Below are positions 4,396 through 5,687 of a stretch of 5,687 nucleotides of DNA, in pieces. Every line of letters begins with the position of its first letter. Position 1 is the stretch's first letter. The stretch lies in assembly GCA_029243845.1 (NCBI GenBank), contig JAQWRF010000033.1, positions 1 to 5,687 of the forward strand. Direction: 5' to 3'. This stretch comes from Planctomycetota bacterium. GTDB lineage: Bacteria; Planctomycetota; UBA1135. The notes below the pieces were generated by a model that saw nothing but the letters and a program-made list of their open reading frames with translations, made no database searches and was not told the origin of the DNA. Both the position numbers and the translations under genes were made by a program.

Positions 4396-5687
4396 AGCCG
4401 CGGCGTTGTTTCCGGGTTTGCTTGCTGCGCAGTTGAGTTACGACCTCGATATCGAGCTCCACGACGATGGTCGCACCATTTACGGGCGCTCGCTGGTCGT
4501 CAGCTGGGTTAATACTGCGTCGACGCCAACAGACGAACTTTATTGGCATGTTTACAACAATGCGTGGTCAGATAAAGACACCGTGTTCCTTACTGAAGGT
4601 CGCTACTACGGCTCGACTGATTTGCCGCGCGAGTGGGGTAGCACCGAGGTGTTTAACGTATCGATGCTTTCAACCGTCGACGTTGATGGCAACGCTACGA
4701 CCTCTGGCGAAAAACTAACATTCGATTACGTGAATCTTATTGATAAGACGGTGGGTGTTGTGAAATTGCCGGTTGCCATTGAGCCAGGCGGCTCAGTGCA
4801 GGTGCGCCTCGAATTTACTTCGGTTATGCCCCAAGCATTTCGCCGTAGCGGATGGGGAGAAGGCGGTTACTTACACGCCGTGCAGTGGTACCCGAAGCTT
4901 GGCGTCTACGAAGAGCTTGATGGCAAAGATCAATGGAATTGCGAGCCTTACCATTACATGTCGGAGTTTTACGCCGACTTCGCAGATTACAATGTCGAGT
5001 TGACTTTGCCCGAACGCTTCCGCGATCATTGCGTTACCACTGGCACGCTTGAAGAGATGAATAATTCGAATGGCAAAGTTGTTTACTCCTCAGTAGCAGA
5101 AAAGGTTCATGATTTCGCATTCACTGTTGATGCCGAAGCGCTACTGCTGCGCCGCACTTTTCATGAAATCGACTACCGCGATGACGCCGAAGAGATGAAA
5201 ATAAGCGCGGCCTTGGGCAAAACGCCAAAGGAAGTGCGCCCACAATCTTGTGAGATGATTTTGCTGCTACAGCCCGAGCATGCTGAATATGCAAATCGTT
5301 ATTTTGATGCGACTGCAAAGTCTCTTTACTACTTTGGCTTGTGGTACGGCACCTACCCTTACGAAACGATTTCGGTTGTCGATCCGGCGAATAATGCGCG
5401 CAAAACCGGCGGCATGGAATACCCGCGTTTGTTTACTGGCGGCGCGCGCTTGGGCATGGCCGAGAGAACATTAAGTCCGCAAGGTGTCACTGTTCACGAA
5501 TTCGGTCATCAATTTTGGTATGGCTTAGTCGCCAACGACGAGTTTCGTCACGCTTGGCTCGATGAAGGCTTTACTACGTTTTCCACTAATCGCATTCTAG
5601 ATCTAGCCTTTGATGCTCCGCTCGAGACTTACACGCTGCTTGGTCAACAATACTACGGGCGCGCTCCGATGACGATTCCAAGTTATG
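4364..5687 (+). CDS. M1-family zinc metallopeptidase (aminopeptidase N-like), exported, cut by right edge
   Basis: An uninterrupted frame of 441 codons runs off the window. The N-terminus MCKRTTILSFLAAALFPGLLAAQ is a Sec signal peptide, with probable cleavage near residue 22, so the enzyme likely acts in the periplasm or outside the cell. The N-terminal beta domain of the M1 family contains YLHAVQWYPKLGVYEE (169-184). The catalytic domain has the exopeptidase-type GGMEYP (349-354), in the place of GAMEN, and the zinc motif HEFGH (378-382) with E401 in WLDEG: HEXXH-X18-E. H378, H382 and E401 would bind zinc and E379 is the general base. The family's downstream catalytic tyrosine and the C-terminal part lie outside the window. 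It should trim amino acids from peptide N-termini. ATG 4364 is preceded by AGGA 7 bases upstream, and an in-frame TAG at 4352 rules out a longer form. Both the start and the AGGA lie inside the terminator hairpin described separately. Confidence 0.93.
   Translation, partial: MCKRTTILSFLAAALFPGLLAAQLSYDLDIELHDDGRTIYGRSLVVSWVNTASTPTDELYWHVYNNAWSDKDTVFLTEGRYYGSTDLPREWGSTEVFNVSMLSTVDVDGNATTSGEKLTFDYVNLIDKTVGVVKLPVAIEPGGSVQVRLEFTSVMPQAFRRSGWGEGGYLHAVQWYPKLGVYEELDGKDQWNCEPYHYMSEFYADFADYNVELTLPERFRDHCVTTGTLEEMNNSNGKVVYSSVAEKVHDFAFTVDAEALLLRRTFHEIDYRDDAEEMKISAALGKTPKEVRPQSCEMILLLQPEHAEYANRYFDATAKSLYYFGLWYGTYPYETISVVDPANNARKTGGMEYPRLFTGGARLGMAERTLSPQGVTVHEFGHQFWYGLVANDEFRHAWLDEGFTTFSTNRILDLAFDAPLETYTLLGQQYYGRAPMTIPSY

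Noticed and set aside
4467..4718. Plus-strand open frame of 83 codons
   Set aside because: It is an out-of-frame shadow inside the M1 peptidase gene, whose own frame is uninterrupted and carries the zinc motif.
1..5687. CRISPR array, tRNA, rRNA, insertion sequence or phage genes
   Set aside because: I found no regularly spaced repeats, tRNA-like cloverleaf, transposase motif or terminal inverted repeats on reading both strands.

Overview
This window comes from a bacterium. It encodes a FliA/WhiG-type sigma factor, a class III (type IV pilin/type II secretion) prepilin, and an exported M1-family zinc peptidase. It also carries both subunits of DNA topoisomerase VI, the type IIB enzyme best known from archaea and found only sporadically in bacteria. 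Recognisable Shine-Dalgarno sequences are scarce. The pilin's 'PYL..LPANPFND' and 'GWVYWADTG' signatures resemble those of Planctomycetota, Lentisphaerota, Verrucomicrobiota and similar lineages. I infer a Gram-negative-type bacterium, perhaps of the PVC group, but the phylum is a guess.

Layout. The left 3.5 kb is on the minus strand, read from right to left: topoisomerase VI subunit B (3519-1858), then subunit A (1853-645) only 4 bp later, a 72-bp gap, the prepilin-type protein (572-57), and a 4-bp ATGA overlap into a gene cut by the left edge (60-1). The right part is on the plus strand: the FliA-like sigma factor (3742-4323) and an M1 aminopeptidase-like protein (4364 to beyond the right edge). 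The peptidase has no stop codon within the window.

The AT-rich divergent intergenic region (3520-3741, 222 bp) is the regulatory centre. In both directions it holds sequences resembling the sigma-28 (FliA/SigD/WhiG) promoter consensus TAAA-N15-GCCGATAA. Towards the sigma gene there is TAAAGTAT plus CCCGATAG, with a spacer 2 bp longer than usual. Towards topoisomerase VI there is TCAA-N14-GCCGGTAA. The testable idea is that the encoded sigma factor controls its own gene and the divergent topoisomerase VI operon. The sigma factor is also unusually short and lacks most of domain 3.

The strongest non-coding signal is a near-perfect intrinsic terminator (15-bp stem, GCAA tetraloop, U-tract; 4353-4395) behind the sigma gene. 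It physically contains the Shine-Dalgarno-like sequence and start codon of the M1 peptidase gene. The peptidase's reading frame, with its signal peptide, therefore begins inside a terminator hairpin, which suggests attenuation or RNA-structure control, or a misjudged start.
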